DNA of 64,000 bases from Pseudactinotalea suaedae (GTDB lineage: Bacteria > Actinomycetota > Actinomycetes > Actinomycetales > Beutenbergiaceae), in assembly GCF_009733815.1 (NCBI RefSeq), contig NZ_WNXY01000008.1:248001-312000 (forward strand), in the 5' to 3' direction. Position numbers and translations under genes: made by a program. This document shows, piece after piece, positions 26,842-40,448 of this stretch. The notes under the pieces are model-generated. The model was not told where the DNA came from and searched no databases. It saw only the letters and a program-made list of their open reading frames with translations. Each line of letters starts with the position of its first letter. Within the stretch, counting starts at the first letter, position 1.

Positions 26842-28509
26842 TCACCGCTCGATGACGCGGCCGGACTCCACGACCCACTGCCGGTCGGTGCGCACCGTCG
26901 TGAGCATCCGCCGGTCGTGCGTGACCAGCAGCAGCGTGCCCTGGTAGGACTCGAGCGCCTGCTCCAGCTGCTCGATGGCCGGCAGGTCGAGGTGGTTCGT
27001 GGGCTCGTCGAGCACCAGCAGGTTGACCCCGCGCGCCTGCAGCAGGGCCAGCCCCGCCCGTGTCCGTTCCCCCGGGGACAGCTCGTCCACCGGGCGACCC
27101 ACGTGATCGGCCTTCAGCCCGAACTTGGCCAGCAGCGTCCGCACGTCGGCGGGAATCATCTCCGGTGTCTGCGCGGCGAACCTCTCCACGAGCGCCTGGT
27201 TCCCGGCCAGCGACGAGCGCGCCTGGTCGATCTCGCCGACCTGCACGCTCGCTCCCAGGCTCGCGGTCCCCTCGTCCGGCCGGAGCCGCCCGAGCAGGAC
27301 CCGGAGGAGCGTCGTCTTCCCGGCGCCGTTGGGTCCGGTGATCCCGATGCGCTCGCCCTCGTTGACCTGCAGCGAGAGCGGCCCGAGAGTGAACGAGCCC
27401 AGCCTGAGCAGGGCAGCGTTGAGCGTCGCGACCACCGTGCTCGAGCGGGGCGCCGCACCGATCGTGAGCTCGAGCTGCCACTCCTTGCGTGGCTCCTCGA
27501 CCTCGTCGAGCCGCGCGATCCGGCTCTCCATCTGCCGCACCTTCTGCGCCTGCTTCTCGCTGGACTCCGTCGAGGCCTTGCGCCGGATCTTGTCGTTGTC
27601 CGGCGCCTTCCGCATCGCGTTGCGCACGCCCTGGCTCGACCACTCGCGCTGCGTCCGGGCCCGTGAGACGAGGTCGGCCTTCTTGTCGGCGAACTCCTCG
27701 TACTTCTCCCGCTGCTGACGGCGGAGCGTGGCTCGCTCCTCCAGATAGGCGTCGTAACCGCCGCCGTAGACGCGGTTCGAGCGCTGCGCCAGGTCGAGCT
27801 CCAGCACCCGGGTCACACAGCGCGCGAGGAACTCGCGGTCGTGACTGACCAGGACCACCCCGGCCCGCAGGCCGCGCACGAGCGCCTCGAGCCGGTCCAG
27901 CCCGTCGAAGTCGAGGTCGTTGGTCGGCTCGTCGAGCAGCACCACGTCGAACCGCGACAGCATCAGCGCCGCCAGCCCCACGCGGGCCGCCTGCCCGCCG
28001 GAGAGCGAGGTCATCAGGGTCGCTCCGACGTCCTGGCCGGCCACCTCCAGACCCAGGTCGGCGAGCGCCACCGGGATGCGCTCCTCGAGGTCGGCGGCGC
28101 CGCTCGCCAACCAGCGCTCGAGCGCAGCGGAGTAGCGATCGGCCGGATCGACGCCACTCGGCCCGCTCTCGGGTGGCTCTCCGAGCGCGGTGGCCGCAGC
28201 ATCCATGTCCGCGGTCGCCTGCGCGCAGCCAGTACGGCGGGCGATGTAGCCGGTCACGGTCTCACCCGGGATGCGCTCGTGCTCCTGCGGCAGCCATCCG
28301 ACGAACGCGTCGGCGGGGGAGAGGACGACCGTGCCCTCCTGCGGTACGTCCACCCCGGCGAGCAGGCGCAAGAGAGTGGACTTGCCGGCACCGTTGGCGC
28401 CGACGACACCCACGACGTCACCCGGAGCGACCGTCAGGTCGACGCCGTCGAAGAGCGTGCGGTGGCCGTACCCGCCTGCCAGGCCCTGGACCAGGAGAGT
28501 TGCGGCCAT
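26842..28509 (-). CDS. ABC-F family ATPase (ribosome-associated)
   Basis: 555 residues with two ABC ATPase domains and no membrane segments. Walker A motifs are GANGAGKS and GPNGAGKT, the signatures LSGGQAARVGLA and LSPGERTRAGLA, and the Walker B motifs LLDEPTNDLD and VLDEPTNHLD. The basic coiled linker between them (about 265-345, RARTQREWSSQGVRNAMRKA) is the ribosome-reaching arm. ABC-F proteins rescue or protect ribosomes, some giving antibiotic resistance; which drug, if any, cannot be read from sequence. ATG 28509 fits the family start. Confidence 0.9.
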   Translation of the reverse strand: MAATLLVQGLAGGYGHRTLFDGVDLTVAPGDVVGVVGANGAGKSTLLRLLAGVDVPQEGTVVLSPADAFVGWLPQEHERIPGETVTGYIARRTGCAQATADMDAAATALGEPPESGPSGVDPADRYSAALERWLASGAADLEERIPVALADLGLEVAGQDVGATLMTSLSGGQAARVGLAALMLSRFDVVLLDEPTNDLDFDGLDRLEALVRGLRAGVVLVSHDREFLARCVTRVLELDLAQRSNRVYGGGYDAYLEERATLRRQQREKYEEFADKKADLVSRARTQREWSSQGVRNAMRKAPDNDKIRRKASTESSEKQAQKVRQMESRIARLDEVEEPRKEWQLELTIGAAPRSSTVVATLNAALLRLGSFTLGPLSLQVNEGERIGITGPNGAGKTTLLRVLLGRLRPDEGTASLGASVQVGEIDQARSSLAGNQALVERFAAQTPEMIPADVRTLLAKFGLKADHVGRPVDELSPGERTRAGLALLQARGVNLLVLDEPTNHLDLPAIEQLEQALESYQGTLLLVTHDRRMLTTVRTDRQWVVESGRVIER

Positions 28510-28723
28510 CACGTGATCCTCCCATCGGCGGGCGAGCCCGGCTGACGGTGCCTCGGTCCCCGGCCCGCGCTCGCGAGCGGAGCGCCGAGCCGATGCCCGA
28601 CGGCGGTGCCCTCGCGGGTGGGGAGTACTCACCACCGACCTGGGCCGCCGGGCGGCCCACTGCTGCCACGATGGACCCCGGTGCGCGCGCGGCGTGCGCC
28701 CTGCCGGAGCCAAGGGAGTTGCT

Positions 28724-30529
28724 GTGACCTTCGAGCCACCACGCGCTGTTGCGACCATCCGCGCCGACGGGAACGCCGAGATCGTCATCGACGGCGTCGC
28801 GCAGCGTGTGCTCGCGACCACGCTCGAGCAGACGCGCTCCGACGTCGTCGCGCACGTCGCGTCGCGGGCACGAGCCGAGGGCAGGCCGATCCAGGTCGAC
28901 GTCTACGACCCCGAGGGCCGCTTCCTCCTCACCGTGAATCCCGACGGCTCGCTCGGCGAGATGACCAGCAACGACCTGCCCGAAGACACCATCCCGCCCG
29001 CGCAGCTGCAGAAGCCGATCGACATCCCGCCGGCGCTCGACGACACGGTGACCGCCTGGGGCCCGCGGGGGCCGAAGCCGGCCGCGGCCGAGGCCCAGCA
29101 GCAGCCGACAGCGGGACCGCCGGTGCCGTCCCCGCTGCAGACGCCGCCACCACCGGCAGCGGCGTCCGCACCGCAGCCCTCGGCACCACCGCAGCCGTCA
29201 CCGCACGCCGTCCCGCAGACGTCCGCGCCGCGGGAGCAGCCCGCAGATCCGGCCGCCGTCGCGTCGTGGATGAGGTCGGCGGCGAGCGATCCGCAGGCGC
29301 TCCCGGCCCACCAGCAGCGACCGGGACCGGCCCAGCAGGCGCCCGTCGAGCAGACCCACCAGGGGAGGGCCCAGCAGGCAGCACCTCAGCAGGCAGCAAC
29401 CCAGCAGGCGCACGTGCAGCAGGTCCCAGTGCCCGCGATGCAGCAGCCCTCGGCCGCCTCACCGTGGACGCCGGGCTCGCCGTCGGGCCAGCAGAACCCG
29501 GGACAGCACCAGACGCCTCCGCCCGGGTGGACGCAGGACCAGGGTGGGGCGCCCGCCCAGCCAGGCTCCGCCGTCGGGCCGTTCGGCCCCGAGACGCCGG
29601 TGACCCGCCGGCAGCTGCGGGAGTCCTTCCTCAAGACCGAGCAGCCCGAAGCGCCGGCGACCAAGGGATTCCGCGGCGTGCTGGCGCGGGTCGGGGTGCG
29701 GACCCAGCCGTCGGCGGCCGAGCGCTCCGAGCGCGACGACATCCACGCGGTCTCCCAGCACTGGCCGGGGGTGCGGACGATCGCCGTCGTCAACGGCAAG
29801 GGCGGCGCGAGCAAGACCCCGACCACGGCCCTGCTCGCGGCGACGTTCGCCCGGTACTCCGGTGCGGCCACGATCGCTTGGGACAACAACGAGACCCGCG
29901 GCACCCTCGGCTGGCGCACCGAGCAGGGCAAGCACGAGTCGACCGTGCTCGACCTGATCCCGCGGGCCGCCGAGCTGCTCGAACCGAGCGCCCGCGCCGG
30001 TGACATCAGCCACTACGTGCATCACCAGGCTGCTGACAAGTACGACGTGCTGCGCTCCAACCCCAACCTGCTGAGCTCGGAGCAGCGCATCAGCGGTGAC
30101 GACGTGGACTCGATCCACGACGTGCTCGGCCGCTACTACCGGCTGATCTTCGTGGACTCCGGCAACGACGAGTCCGCCGGCCACTGGCTGCGCATGATCG
30201 ACAAGGCCGACCAGCTGGTGGTGCCGACCATCGCCAAGCCCGAGCACGCCGAGGCCGGTGCGCTGCTGCTCGAGGCGTTGACCAAGCGCGGTGGGCGGTC
30301 CGCCGAGCTCGCCCAGCGCGCCGTGGTGATCGTGTCGCAGGCGCGTGAGAAGGACTCCAACCCTTCCGCCGCCGACATCGCACGCGGCTTCGAGGGATGG
30401 GTCTCCAGCGCGGTCACCATCCCCTACGACCGGGCCATGGTCGAGAACGTGCTGCGGTTCGACGCCCTGGGCTCGGCGACCCAGCGGGCGTGGCTGCGCG
30501 CGGCGGCCGCCGTCGCGCGGCAGCTGTAG
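28724..30529 (+). CDS. MinD/ParA-like ATPase with long Pro/Gln/Ala-rich linker
   Basis: 601 residues from GTG 28724 (AAGGGAG about 7 nt upstream). A compact N-terminal domain (about 1-95) is followed by a roughly 200-residue Pro/Gln/Ala-rich disordered linker and a C-terminal P-loop ATPase (about 350-601) with the deviant Walker A NGKGGASKTPTTALL and IAWDNNETRGTLGW. The layout resembles EspI-type ATPases of ESX (type VII) secretion more than chromosome-partition ParA. No ESX gene and no parB lie nearby. Role unknown. Confidence 0.8.
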   Translation: MTFEPPRAVATIRADGNAEIVIDGVAQRVLATTLEQTRSDVVAHVASRARAEGRPIQVDVYDPEGRFLLTVNPDGSLGEMTSNDLPEDTIPPAQLQKPIDIPPALDDTVTAWGPRGPKPAAAEAQQQPTAGPPVPSPLQTPPPPAAASAPQPSAPPQPSPHAVPQTSAPREQPADPAAVASWMRSAASDPQALPAHQQRPGPAQQAPVEQTHQGRAQQAAPQQAATQQAHVQQVPVPAMQQPSAASPWTPGSPSGQQNPGQHQTPPPGWTQDQGGAPAQPGSAVGPFGPETPVTRRQLRESFLKTEQPEAPATKGFRGVLARVGVRTQPSAAERSERDDIHAVSQHWPGVRTIAVVNGKGGASKTPTTALLAATFARYSGAATIAWDNNETRGTLGWRTEQGKHESTVLDLIPRAAELLEPSARAGDISHYVHHQAADKYDVLRSNPNLLSSEQRISGDDVDSIHDVLGRYYRLIFVDSGNDESAGHWLRMIDKADQLVVPTIAKPEHAEAGALLLEALTKRGGRSAELAQRAVVIVSQAREKDSNPSAADIARGFEGWVSSAVTIPYDRAMVENVLRFDALGSATQRAWLRAAAAVARQL

Positions 30530-30653
30530 CGGACCGGCGACCAGGCGGTCGCCCGGTCACGGCAGCGACGCGCTCGCCGATCGGTCACATTCTCGCCGCG
30601 CCCGACGTCTTCCTCATGACCCGCCATTCGGGCGGGATTCGGAAGGAGACCTC

Positions 30654-31970
30654 ATGCTCAGCACGCTCGAGCAGCAGCTCGACGGATTCACGGGCCCGAT
30701 CATCACCCCGGACTCGCCCGACTACGACGCCGCCGCCCGCACCCCGCTGGCCTCGAGCAGCCCGGCGCTCGTGCTGCGCCCGCGCGACGTGGCCGACGCG
30801 CAGCGAGCCGTTCGCGCCGCTGCCGCATCCGGTCTGCCGGTGGCCGTGCGCGGCGGCGGGCACTCGTTCGCCGCTCTCGGGACGGTGGACGACGGGGTGG
30901 TCATCGACCTGGGCGCCCTCAGCTCGGTCGAGGTGCTCGACGGCGGTCGTGTGCGTGTCGGTGGCGGCGCCACCTGGGGTGAGGTCGTCAGGGCGCTCGC
31001 GCCGCACGGCCTCGCGATCTCCTCGGGTGACACGGCATCGGTCGGTGTGGGTGGTCTGACGCTCTCGGGCGGGATCGGCTGGATGGTGCGGGCGCACGGG
31101 CTGACGCTCGATCGTCTGGTCGCGGCGGAGGTGGTGACCGCGGCCGGCGAGGTCCTCACGGCGTCCAGCACCAGCCACCCCGACCTCTTCTGGGCGCTGC
31201 GCGGCGGCGGCGGTGGCGTGGGGGTCGTGACCGCGTTCGAGCTCCAGGCCGCAGAGCTGACCACGGTCACGTTCGGCACGTTGACGTTCCCCGCCGCCGA
31301 GGCTGCCCAGGTGGTGGGCGGGTGGGCGGCACACCTGCGGACGGCACCGCGCGAGCTGACCTCCGCCGTCAGGCTCGCGAACCCGTTCGCAGGCGGGCCG
31401 GACGCTCCGGTCGAGGTCACGGTGTGTGCGATCGGGGAGGACGCCGCTTCCCTCGTCGCGCCGCTGCGCGGCCTCGGGACGCTGCAGAGCGACACCGTCG
31501 CGGTGCAGGCGTACGGTGACATCCTCGAGGAAGGTCATGTGCTGCCGGCGGGACTTCGGCTCGCCGTGCGGAACGGGCTCGTACCGCCGGAGTCCGCCGA
31601 CGCCGCGGTGGCCGAGGTGGTGGCGATCGCCGCTGAGCCGCAGCCGACCGCCATCGTGCTCAACAGTCTCGGCGGCGCCCTGGCCGACGTCGGAGCCGAC
31701 GAGACCGCGTTCGCACACCGCCGCGCCGAGCTGATGCTGAGCACCTTCGCGGGCGGCCCGGCCCCGGCGTTCGACGGGATCCTCGCCGGCGTCGAGAGCG
31801 TCTGGGCCAGGCTTACGCCGCACGTCGACGGCGCCTACGCCAACTTCCTCGACGGAAGCTCACCCGAGGTGCAGGCGAGCGCCCGTCCTGAAGCAACCCG
31901 CCGCCGACTGGAGCAGGTCCGGGCCTCGTACGACCCGGCGGCGCTGTTCGCGAGGAGGAGCGCCAACTAG
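30654..31970 (+). CDS. FAD-binding oxidoreductase (berberine-bridge/PCMH type)
   Basis: 438 residues. The FAD-binding PCMH domain (about 35-205) contains VAVRGGGHSFA, whose His is the usual covalent FAD attachment site, and GGLTLSGGIGWM. The C-terminus ends in the typical RVRASYDPAALF-like block (EQVRASYDPAALF). Such oxidases act on sugars, alcohols or small aromatics. ATG 30654 has GGAAGGAG 6 nt upstream; the open frame before it overlaps the ATPase gene and is not coding. The stop overlaps the SigJ-type start (TAGTG), so the two are coupled. Confidence 0.88.
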   Translation: MLSTLEQQLDGFTGPIITPDSPDYDAAARTPLASSSPALVLRPRDVADAQRAVRAAAASGLPVAVRGGGHSFAALGTVDDGVVIDLGALSSVEVLDGGRVRVGGGATWGEVVRALAPHGLAISSGDTASVGVGGLTLSGGIGWMVRAHGLTLDRLVAAEVVTAAGEVLTASSTSHPDLFWALRGGGGGVGVVTAFELQAAELTTVTFGTLTFPAAEAAQVVGGWAAHLRTAPRELTSAVRLANPFAGGPDAPVEVTVCAIGEDAASLVAPLRGLGTLQSDTVAVQAYGDILEEGHVLPAGLRLAVRNGLVPPESADAAVAEVVAIAAEPQPTAIVLNSLGGALADVGADETAFAHRRAELMLSTFAGGPAPAFDGILAGVESVWARLTPHVDGAYANFLDGSSPEVQASARPEATRRRLEQVRASYDPAALFARRSAN

Positions 31971-32827
31971 TGTCGTCGATGATGACCGGCAGCGCAGCGG
32001 GTGAGGGTCTCGCCGTCCAGTTCGACCGGCACCGCGCCTACCTGGCGACGGTGGCCTACCGGATGCTCGGCTCGCACGCGGACGCCGAGGACGCGGTGCA
32101 GGAGGCGTGGCTGCGGCTCGCGCGGACTGACGTGTCCGACGTCGAGGACCTGCGGGCCTGGCTGACGCGTGTGGTCAGCCGGATAAGCCTGGACCAGCTC
32201 CGCGCCCGGAGCCGGCGTCCCGAGGACCCGCTCGAGGCTCTTCCCGACGTGGAGGCGCCGGCCCCCGGACCGGCGTCGCGCGCCGAGACCGCCGAACGCG
32301 TCAGCTACGCCCTGATGATCGTCCTCGACCAGCTCGAGCCCGACGAGCGGCTCGCGTACGTGCTGCACGACGTGTTCGGCCTGCCGTTCCGAGAGGTCGC
32401 GGGCGTGGTCGATCGAACACCGGCGGCCGCGCGCAAGCTCGCGAGCCGGGCTCGGGAGCGGCTGCGTGGGGGCGGTCGGACCTCCCGTGGTGACGCGACC
32501 CGCCGGCAGCAGCGCGCCGTGGTGGATGCCTTCCTCGAGGCGGCGGGCGCCGGAAACCTCGAGGCGCTGATCGGGGTGCTGCACCCGGAGGTGGAGTTCC
32601 GCATCGACGAGGGCCCCTCGGGCATCCGGATCGTGCGCGGCGCGCCGCAGGTCGCGAACGGCGCCACGCGGTTCCGCCAGGGCGCGACCCGATACGCGTT
32701 CGAGGTCGTGGATCTTGGGGACCAGCTCGGCGTGCTCAGCTCGCAGAACGGCGAGCCGTCGTCGCTGCTGCTCATCACGAGCGAGGGCGATCGCATCGTC
32801 GCGATGGAGGCCCGGCTGCTCCGGTAG
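31970..32827 (+). CDS. SigJ-type ECF sigma factor with SnoaL-like C-terminal domain
   Basis: 285 residues from GTG 31970. Sigma region 2 (about 18-85) has YRMLGSHADAEDAVQEAWLRL and region 4 (about 115-165) has LEPDERLAYVLHDVFGLPFREVA. A SnoaL-like domain (about 180-285) takes the place of a separate anti-sigma factor, as in SigJ/ECF41 proteins. ECF41 genes are typically next to an oxidoreductase that they regulate; here that is the coupled FAD enzyme upstream. Confidence 0.9.
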   Translation: MSSMMTGSAAGEGLAVQFDRHRAYLATVAYRMLGSHADAEDAVQEAWLRLARTDVSDVEDLRAWLTRVVSRISLDQLRARSRRPEDPLEALPDVEAPAPGPASRAETAERVSYALMIVLDQLEPDERLAYVLHDVFGLPFREVAGVVDRTPAAARKLASRARERLRGGGRTSRGDATRRQQRAVVDAFLEAAGAGNLEALIGVLHPEVEFRIDEGPSGIRIVRGAPQVANGATRFRQGATRYAFEVVDLGDQLGVLSSQNGEPSSLLLITSEGDRIVAMEARLLR

Positions 32828-32965
32828 GTCCGGCCTGGTCCGGAGCAGCGGGCAGAACTCGTCGCTGGTCGCGGACGTGAACGCTCACATCGGGGACTCG
32901 CCACGATGAGCGACCAATTCGTCCCGCACAGGCGGTCGGGCTGGCGCTCGAGCTGAGCTGATGGG

Positions 32966-33038
32966 TGGAGCCAGGGGGACTCGAACCCCCAACCCCCTGC
33001 TTGCAAAGCAGGTGCGCTACCAATTGCGCCATGGCCCC
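32966..33038 (-). tRNA. tRNA-Ala (TGC)
   Basis: A 73-nt cloverleaf on the minus strand: acceptor GGGGCCA/TGGCTCC with one G-U pair, anticodon loop TTTGCAA giving TGC, and T-loop GGTTCGAGTCC. The 3' CCA is not encoded. It follows tRNA-Ile and the DLW-39 gene, all downstream of gyrA, the standard actinobacterial order. Confidence 0.97.
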
Positions 33039-33065
33039 TGGATGAAGTTGTCGCGACCTGGACGC

Positions 33066-33185
33066 TCAGGAGAGCGGGTCGGTGACCTCGGTCCACACGT
33101 CGCGCTGCTCGCGCTGGTCCTCCCACGCACGCCAGATCACTGCCGCCGCGGCAACCAGGAGCCCGGTGATCACGAGCTTCTTCAT
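33066..33185 (-). CDS. DLW-39 family small protein
   Basis: A 39-codon gene between the two tRNAs, on the same strand. It encodes MKKLVITGLLVAAAAVIW, a single hydrophobic helix, then a charged tail with EDQREQRDVWTEVTDPLS. Exactly 39 residues and the tRNA-Ile/tRNA-Ala location identify the DLW-39 family; the motif DLW reads DVW here. GGAGG lies about 7 nt before the ATG on the minus strand. Function unknown. It is short enough to be missed by length cut-offs. Confidence 0.85.
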   Translation of the reverse strand: MKKLVITGLLVAAAAVIWRAWEDQREQRDVWTEVTDPLS

Positions 33186-33209
33186 GTCACACTCCTCCGG
33201 CGCGGGTCG

Positions 33210-33283
33210 TGGGCCTAGCTGGACTCGAACCAGCGACCTCTTCCTTATCAGGGAAGCGCTCTAACCGTCTGAGCTATAGGCCC
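33210..33283 (-). tRNA. tRNA-Ile (GAT)
   Basis: A 74-nt cloverleaf on the minus strand: acceptor GGGCCTA/TAGGCCC, D-arm AGCTCAGACGGTTAGAGC, anticodon loop CTGATAA giving GAT, and T-loop GGTTCGAGTCC. CCA is not encoded. It lies 75 nt downstream of the DUF3566 gene. Confidence 0.97.
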
Positions 33284-33358
33284 GCACAAGCAAGGCACCC
33301 GACGAGCGGGCGCCGCACGAGGGTACCTCAGCCCCCTCGTTCCACCCAAACCGATGCG

Positions 33359-33972
33359 TCAGTCGTCGGTCAGGGTGAGGTGCAGGCCGCCGACCATCGC
33401 GGCGACCAGGTTGTAGACGAACGCGCCGAGCGTGGCCAGCGCGGTCAGCAGCACGATGTCGACGACCGCCACCACGGTCGCGACCGACAGCACCCGCGAG
33501 AACTCCAGGTACGCCAGCAGCGGCCCGAACTGGTTCATCGCCTCGGCCTGCTCGATGACGCTCTGGATCTCCGCGAACACCTCCATCTGGTTGAGCACGG
33601 TCCACACGGTGGCCGTGGCCACCACGAGGCCGATGCCCAGCGCGATCGAGAGCAGGAAGGAGAGCTTCATCACCGACCACGGGTCCACGCGGGACACCGC
33701 GAGCCGCACCCGGCGCGGGCCCGGAGGCTTGGCCTTCGGGGCCGGCTTCTCGCGGCCCCCGGAGCCGCCGTCGTTCGACGCGGGCCGCTCGGTGGTAGGC
33801 CTGTCGGCCTCCCGGCCCGAGGTGCCCGCCCCGCCGCCGTTGCGGGCCGCCGCCGTCGACACACGCGCCGGCGGGTTGCTCCCGCTGCCGCCAGGTCGCG
33901 CCGGTGGGACGCTCGGCGGAACGGCCGGGGGCAGCCCGCCCGAGCCGCCCGAGGTCACGGTCTTCTCGCTCA

Positions 33973-33973
<1 letters not shown>
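33359..33973 (-). CDS. DUF3566 transmembrane protein
   Basis: 204 residues. A disordered Pro/Gly/Ala N-terminus (1-90) is followed by the DUF3566 domain with two transmembrane helices (about 103-128 and 160-190) and the marker RVDPWSVMKLSFLLSIALG. It sits directly after gyrA in nearly all actinobacteria. The start overlaps the gyrA stop (TGATG), indicating coupled translation. Function is not established. Confidence 0.9.
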
Positions 33974-36609
<2,636 letters not shown>

Positions 36610-36624
36610 CTGCTGTCCCTCGGC

Positions 36625-38688
<2,064 letters not shown>

Positions 38689-38811
38689 TCACGGGGCCGA
38701 ACACCCGCGTGGACACGCCGCTTCGGACTTACCGGCGTGCGCCACCTGCCGGCACCTTCTCGGTGGGATGGCAGGTCCTGCGATTCTATCGTGATCTGGC
38801 CGATACGCCCA

Positions 38812-38833
38812 ATCATCCACAGGCTTTTCCACA
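38812..38833. promoter_or_regulatory. Two DnaA-box-like sites upstream of gyrB
   Basis: TCATCCACA (38813-38821) and TTTTCCACA (38825-38833) each differ from TTATCCACA/TTGTCCACA by one or two bases and lie in the same direction 4 nt apart. They may be remnants of the wider origin region or regulatory DnaA sites for gyrB. Confidence 0.4.
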
Positions 38834-38867
38834 GGGTGTTGCACAGCGGGCCCGCACCGATGTGTTG

Positions 38868-38897
38868 ACTATTGGTAACCGATCGGATACCAATAGT
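38868..38897. promoter_or_regulatory. 30-bp palindromic operator of the ArsR regulator
   Basis: ACTATTGGTA and TACCAATAGT are perfect 10-bp inverted arms around ACCGATCGGA, itself nearly palindromic. The site overlaps a TTGACT -35-like element (38865-38870) and ends 2 nt before the regulator ATG, so bound regulator should block its own promoter. No ribosome binding site fits between the operator and the start, suggesting a leaderless transcript. Confidence 0.7.
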
Positions 38898-38899
38898 GC

Positions 38900-39268
38900 A
38901 TGGACGCGTTCTCGGCTCTGGCGGACCCGATCCGTCGTGACCTGCTGGTCCGGTTGGCGGCAGGTCCGGCGCGTGTCGTGGACCTCGCCGGGCACCACGC
39001 CGTGAGCCGGCCGGCGATCAGCAAGCACCTGAGGCTGCTCACCCTCGCGGGCCTGACCACGGCGGAGGATCGCGGCCGTGAGCGCCACTACCGGCTCGAC
39101 CGCGCCGGGCTGACGCCGATCCAGGAGCTGCTCGCCGCGCTCGCTCCGGCGCCGCCCTTCACCGAACGTGATCTCGACGGCCTGGAGCTCGAGGTCCGAC
39201 GAACCGGACGGGACCGCCGCGCCACCGAGGCCGACGCCGCCGCCACGATCGCCGAGGAGACCGCATGA
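38900..39268 (+). CDS. ArsR-family transcriptional regulator
   Basis: 122 residues, winged helix. The opening MDAFSALADPIRRDLLVRLA and recognition helix SRPAISKHLRLLTLAGL are typical of the ArsR group that is paired with AHSA1/SRPBCC proteins. No metal-binding cysteines are visible, so it probably senses something other than metal. ATG 38900 follows a strong palindrome at once. The next gene, 49 nt downstream, encodes an SRPBCC protein. Orientation is opposite to the surrounding gyr/rec genes. Confidence 0.9.
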   Translation: MDAFSALADPIRRDLLVRLAAGPARVVDLAGHHAVSRPAISKHLRLLTLAGLTTAEDRGRERHYRLDRAGLTPIQELLAALAPAPPFTERDLDGLELEVRRTGRDRRATEADAAATIAEETA

Positions 39269-39317
39269 GACCTCCACGGCTTCTTCCACCCGACTCGTAC
39301 CAACGAAAGGCAGCTGT

Positions 39318-39836
39318 ATGACCACCACCACCGTCACCGGTCGCAAGGAGACCCGGCAGGGACTCGACCACCTGGTCCTCACGCGCACCTTCACGGCGCC
39401 TGTCGCCGACGTCTGGGCAGCGATCACCGAGCCGGAGCGACTGGCACGCTGGATCGGGAGCTGGAGCGGCGACCCGGCCGAGGGCCGGGTGACGTTCCAG
39501 ATGCTCTACGAGGGCGATGAGATGCCCGCCGAGGACTTCGTGATCGACGAGTGCACACCGCCGTCGAGGCTGCTGATCACCACCACCTCGCCCCACGAGG
39601 ACGGCACGCCCATGACCTGGCAGCTCGGGCTCGAGCTTGCCGAGACCGATGGCATCACCACGTTGCAGTTCTCCCAGTCGGTGCCCGACCCGAGCATGGC
39701 CGAGGGTGTCGGGCCCGGATGGGAGTACTACCTCGACCGCATGGTGGCGGCGGAGACCGGCGCCGACGTCGCCACGATCCAGTTCGAGGACTACTACCCG
39801 GCGCTGTCCCAGCAGTACCGCGAGATCTTCGAGTGA
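39318..39836 (+). CDS. SRPBCC (AHSA1-like) domain protein
   Basis: 172 residues with the START-like fold: LVLTRTFTAPVADVWAAITEPERLARWIGSW at the start, then beta strands and a long C-terminal helix. ATG 39318 has GAAAGG 7 nt upstream. Such proteins bind hydrophobic ligands and commonly form a two-gene operon with an ArsR regulator, as here. Ligand and role are unknown. Confidence 0.9.
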   Translation: MTTTTVTGRKETRQGLDHLVLTRTFTAPVADVWAAITEPERLARWIGSWSGDPAEGRVTFQMLYEGDEMPAEDFVIDECTPPSRLLITTTSPHEDGTPMTWQLGLELAETDGITTLQFSQSVPDPSMAEGVGPGWEYYLDRMVAAETGADVATIQFEDYYPALSQQYREIFE

Positions 39837-39896
39837 CCGCCGCTCCTCCCGCCCCGGGTGCTGACGTCCGGGGCGAGGAGGAGTCGCACGCCGCGA

Positions 39897-40448
39897 CTAC
39901 CCGTAGGTGTCGCGCGGGCCGCGGCCGCGCACCGACCGCGGCCCCTTGCGCCAGGTGGGTCCGCCGGGCCCGAGCACCTGGATCGAGGTGACGGCACCCT
40001 CGCCGATCTCCTCGGCCAGCCGCCGCTCCAGCTGCGGCAGCAGCAGCTTGATCTGTGTGGCCCAGGCCGTGGAGTCTGCGCGCACCACGAGCGCGCCCTC
40101 CTCGAAGGTCTCGGGAACGCAGTGGTCCGCGATCGCCTCGCCGACCACTTCCCGCCAACGCCCCACCACGCCGCCGACCTGCAACGAGCGGCCCCATCCG
40201 AGCTGCGCGCTGAGCTGCTCCATCGTGCTGGCCACCGGCTGGGGGTCGCGGCCGGCGCCGTGCACCACACCGGGCGCGTGGTCCCCCAACGGGCGGCGCC
40301 TGCGCGGTCCCGGCTGCCCGGGGGTCAGCCCCTTCTTGCGGGCCCCGTCCCGTGCACGCGCCAGCGCGAGCCGGGCAGCCTCGTCGGCCGCGTCGCGACC
40401 ATCGCTCGACGGCGGTTCCGCACCCGTCCCGGGTGGCTCAGTCGCCAC
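39897..40448 (-). CDS. DUF721 family protein (DciA-like)
   Basis: 183 residues from GTG 40448, overlapping the recF stop by 11 nt. The DUF721 domain (about 75-165) has [19 protein letters not shown] and [17 protein letters not shown]; the first 60 residues are basic and disordered. The family is related to DciA, which loads the replicative helicase in bacteria without DnaC/DnaI, and its place beside recF near the origin fits. The helicase-loading role here is inferred. Confidence 0.88.
   Translation of the reverse strand: MATEPPGTGAEPPSSDGRDAADEAARLALARARDGARKKGLTPGQPGPRRRRPLGDHAPGVVHGAGRDPQPVASTMEQLSAQLGWGRSLQVGGVVGRWREVVGEAIADHCVPETFEEGALVVRADSTAWATQIKLLLPQLERRLAEEIGEGAVTSIQVLGPGGPTWRKGPRSVRGRGPRDTYG

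Noticed and set aside
28724-30529. Chromosome-partition parA
   Set aside because: Long N-terminal domain and linker, DNNETRGTLGW motif, no parB beside it and a position 20 kb from the usual site. EspI-like is a better fit.
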